Assembly (NCBI GenBank): GCA_003551265.1
Contig: PUMG01000062.1
Span: 1-14,579, forward strand
Reading direction: 5' to 3'
Length of the DNA stretch: 14,579 nucleotides
Origin: Halovenus sp.
GTDB lineage: Archaea > Halobacteriota > Halobacteria > Halobacteriales > Haloarculaceae
The translations under genes and the position numbers were made by a program. This document shows positions 14,252 through 14,579 of this stretch, piece after piece. Numbering within the stretch: position 1 is the stretch's first letter; each line of letters opens with the position of its first letter. The notes below the pieces were generated by a model that saw only the letters and a program-made list of their open reading frames with translations, was not told where the DNA came from and ran no database searches.

Positions 14252-14545
14252 CTAGTCACTGTTCGAGCGCGAACCGACGGCAGCCCAGATTGCCGTTGCG
14301 GCGAGGAGGATGGCCGGAATCATTGGCAGGGCGAGATACGCCTGTCGCCACGAGATACCGATTGCGGCGATGACGCCCTGTGCGTGTGGAAGGTACAGGA
14401 TTGCACCGGGAACGACCAGAAACGACACAACGATGATACCGATGAGCACCCATCCTCGCCAGTCGAACGATTCCTGCGGAGGTGGGTGATACCGTGGTGG
14501 CAGCGCCTCGTCGCTCTCTGTCTTTTCCTGAGGTTGGGCTGTCAC
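14252..14545 (-). CDS. Two-helix membrane protein of unknown function
   Basis: This 97-residue protein has a polar N-terminus with a Pro-rich PPRYHPPPQESFDWRGW segment (about 16-32). Two hydrophobic helices (about 32-52 and 68-90) follow, and the tail is short and charged (GSRSNSD). I do not recognise the family with confidence. The start is taken as GTG 14545, whose GTGA overlaps the TGA of an upstream minus-strand frame. The frame is also open to the window edge, so a longer form cannot be excluded. Its stop lies 18 bp from the end of the convergent His-rich gene. It may be the last gene of an operon to the right. Confidence 0.7.
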   Translation of the reverse strand: MTAQPQEKTESDEALPPRYHPPPQESFDWRGWVLIGIIVVSFLVVPGAILYLPHAQGVIAAIGISWRQAYLALPMIPAILLAATAIWAAVGSRSNSD

Positions 14546-14579
14546 AGCGTCCGCATCCTCTCTCGAACCGTGTGCACCC
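14542..14579 (-). CDS. Possible 3' end of an upstream gene (partial)
   Basis: A minus-strand frame entering from the right edge reads VHTVREMRTL and stops with TGA at 14542-14544. That stop overlaps the GTG of the next gene by 4 nt. This is the same junction type as two others in the window. Only about 11 codons are visible, so the product cannot be named and the frame could be fortuitous. Confidence 0.3.
   Translation of the reverse strand, partial: VHTVRERMRTL

Overview
The window is a high-GC, gene-dense stretch of archaeal chromosome, almost certainly from a halophilic euryarchaeon (class Halobacteria). Three things point there. The proteins are rich in Asp and Glu and poor in Lys. Start codons often sit about 25-30 bp downstream of TATA-like boxes, which suggests leaderless transcripts. 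The gene content is archaeal: aIF5B, FEN-1 with a C-terminal PCNA-binding motif, a haloarchaeal Tat/lipobox lipoprotein, and a four-gene ba3-type cytochrome oxidase cluster in the order small subunit, II, I, small subunit. No rRNA, tRNA, CRISPR array, insertion sequence or integrase was seen.

Layout. Bases 1-93 hold the 5' end of a minus-strand, membrane-protein-like frame that is interrupted by an amber codon. At 121-1113 (-) is an NAD-dependent epimerase/dehydratase. A short divergent promoter region separates it from an APH-type phosphotransferase (1218-2309, +) and a class I/II aminotransferase (2335-3456, +). A small unknown protein (3537-3923, +) then precedes translation initiation factor aIF5B (3967-5772, +). 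Convergent to it is a 77-residue zinc-finger protein (5778-6011, -). A 230-bp divergent spacer leads to a Tat-exported lipoprotein (6242-6709, +).

The central block (6746-12089) is a respiratory copper module. A CcoI/FixI/CtpA-like Cu(+) P1B-ATPase and a 67-residue two-helix membrane protein are transcribed leftward. Facing them across 105 bp, the cba oxidase cluster runs rightward with overlapping or nearly abutting genes: small subunit, subunit II with a complete CuA site, subunit I with all heme and CuB ligands, and a second small subunit. The likely logic is that the ATPase supplies copper for assembly of the CuA and CuB centres of the neighbouring oxidase.

The right part carries flap endonuclease FEN-1 (12178-13155, -). 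Divergent from it is a two-gene unit joined by a 4-nt GTGA overlap: a winged-helix DNA-binding protein (13293-13805) and a small protein with an HHP...HFHPPPDA histidine-rich motif (13802-14233). The second protein recalls TumE/DUF6516-like toxin proteins, so the pair is the best candidate here for a poorly described system. A two-helix membrane protein (14252-14545, -) follows, and the last codons of an unidentified minus-strand gene run off the right edge.
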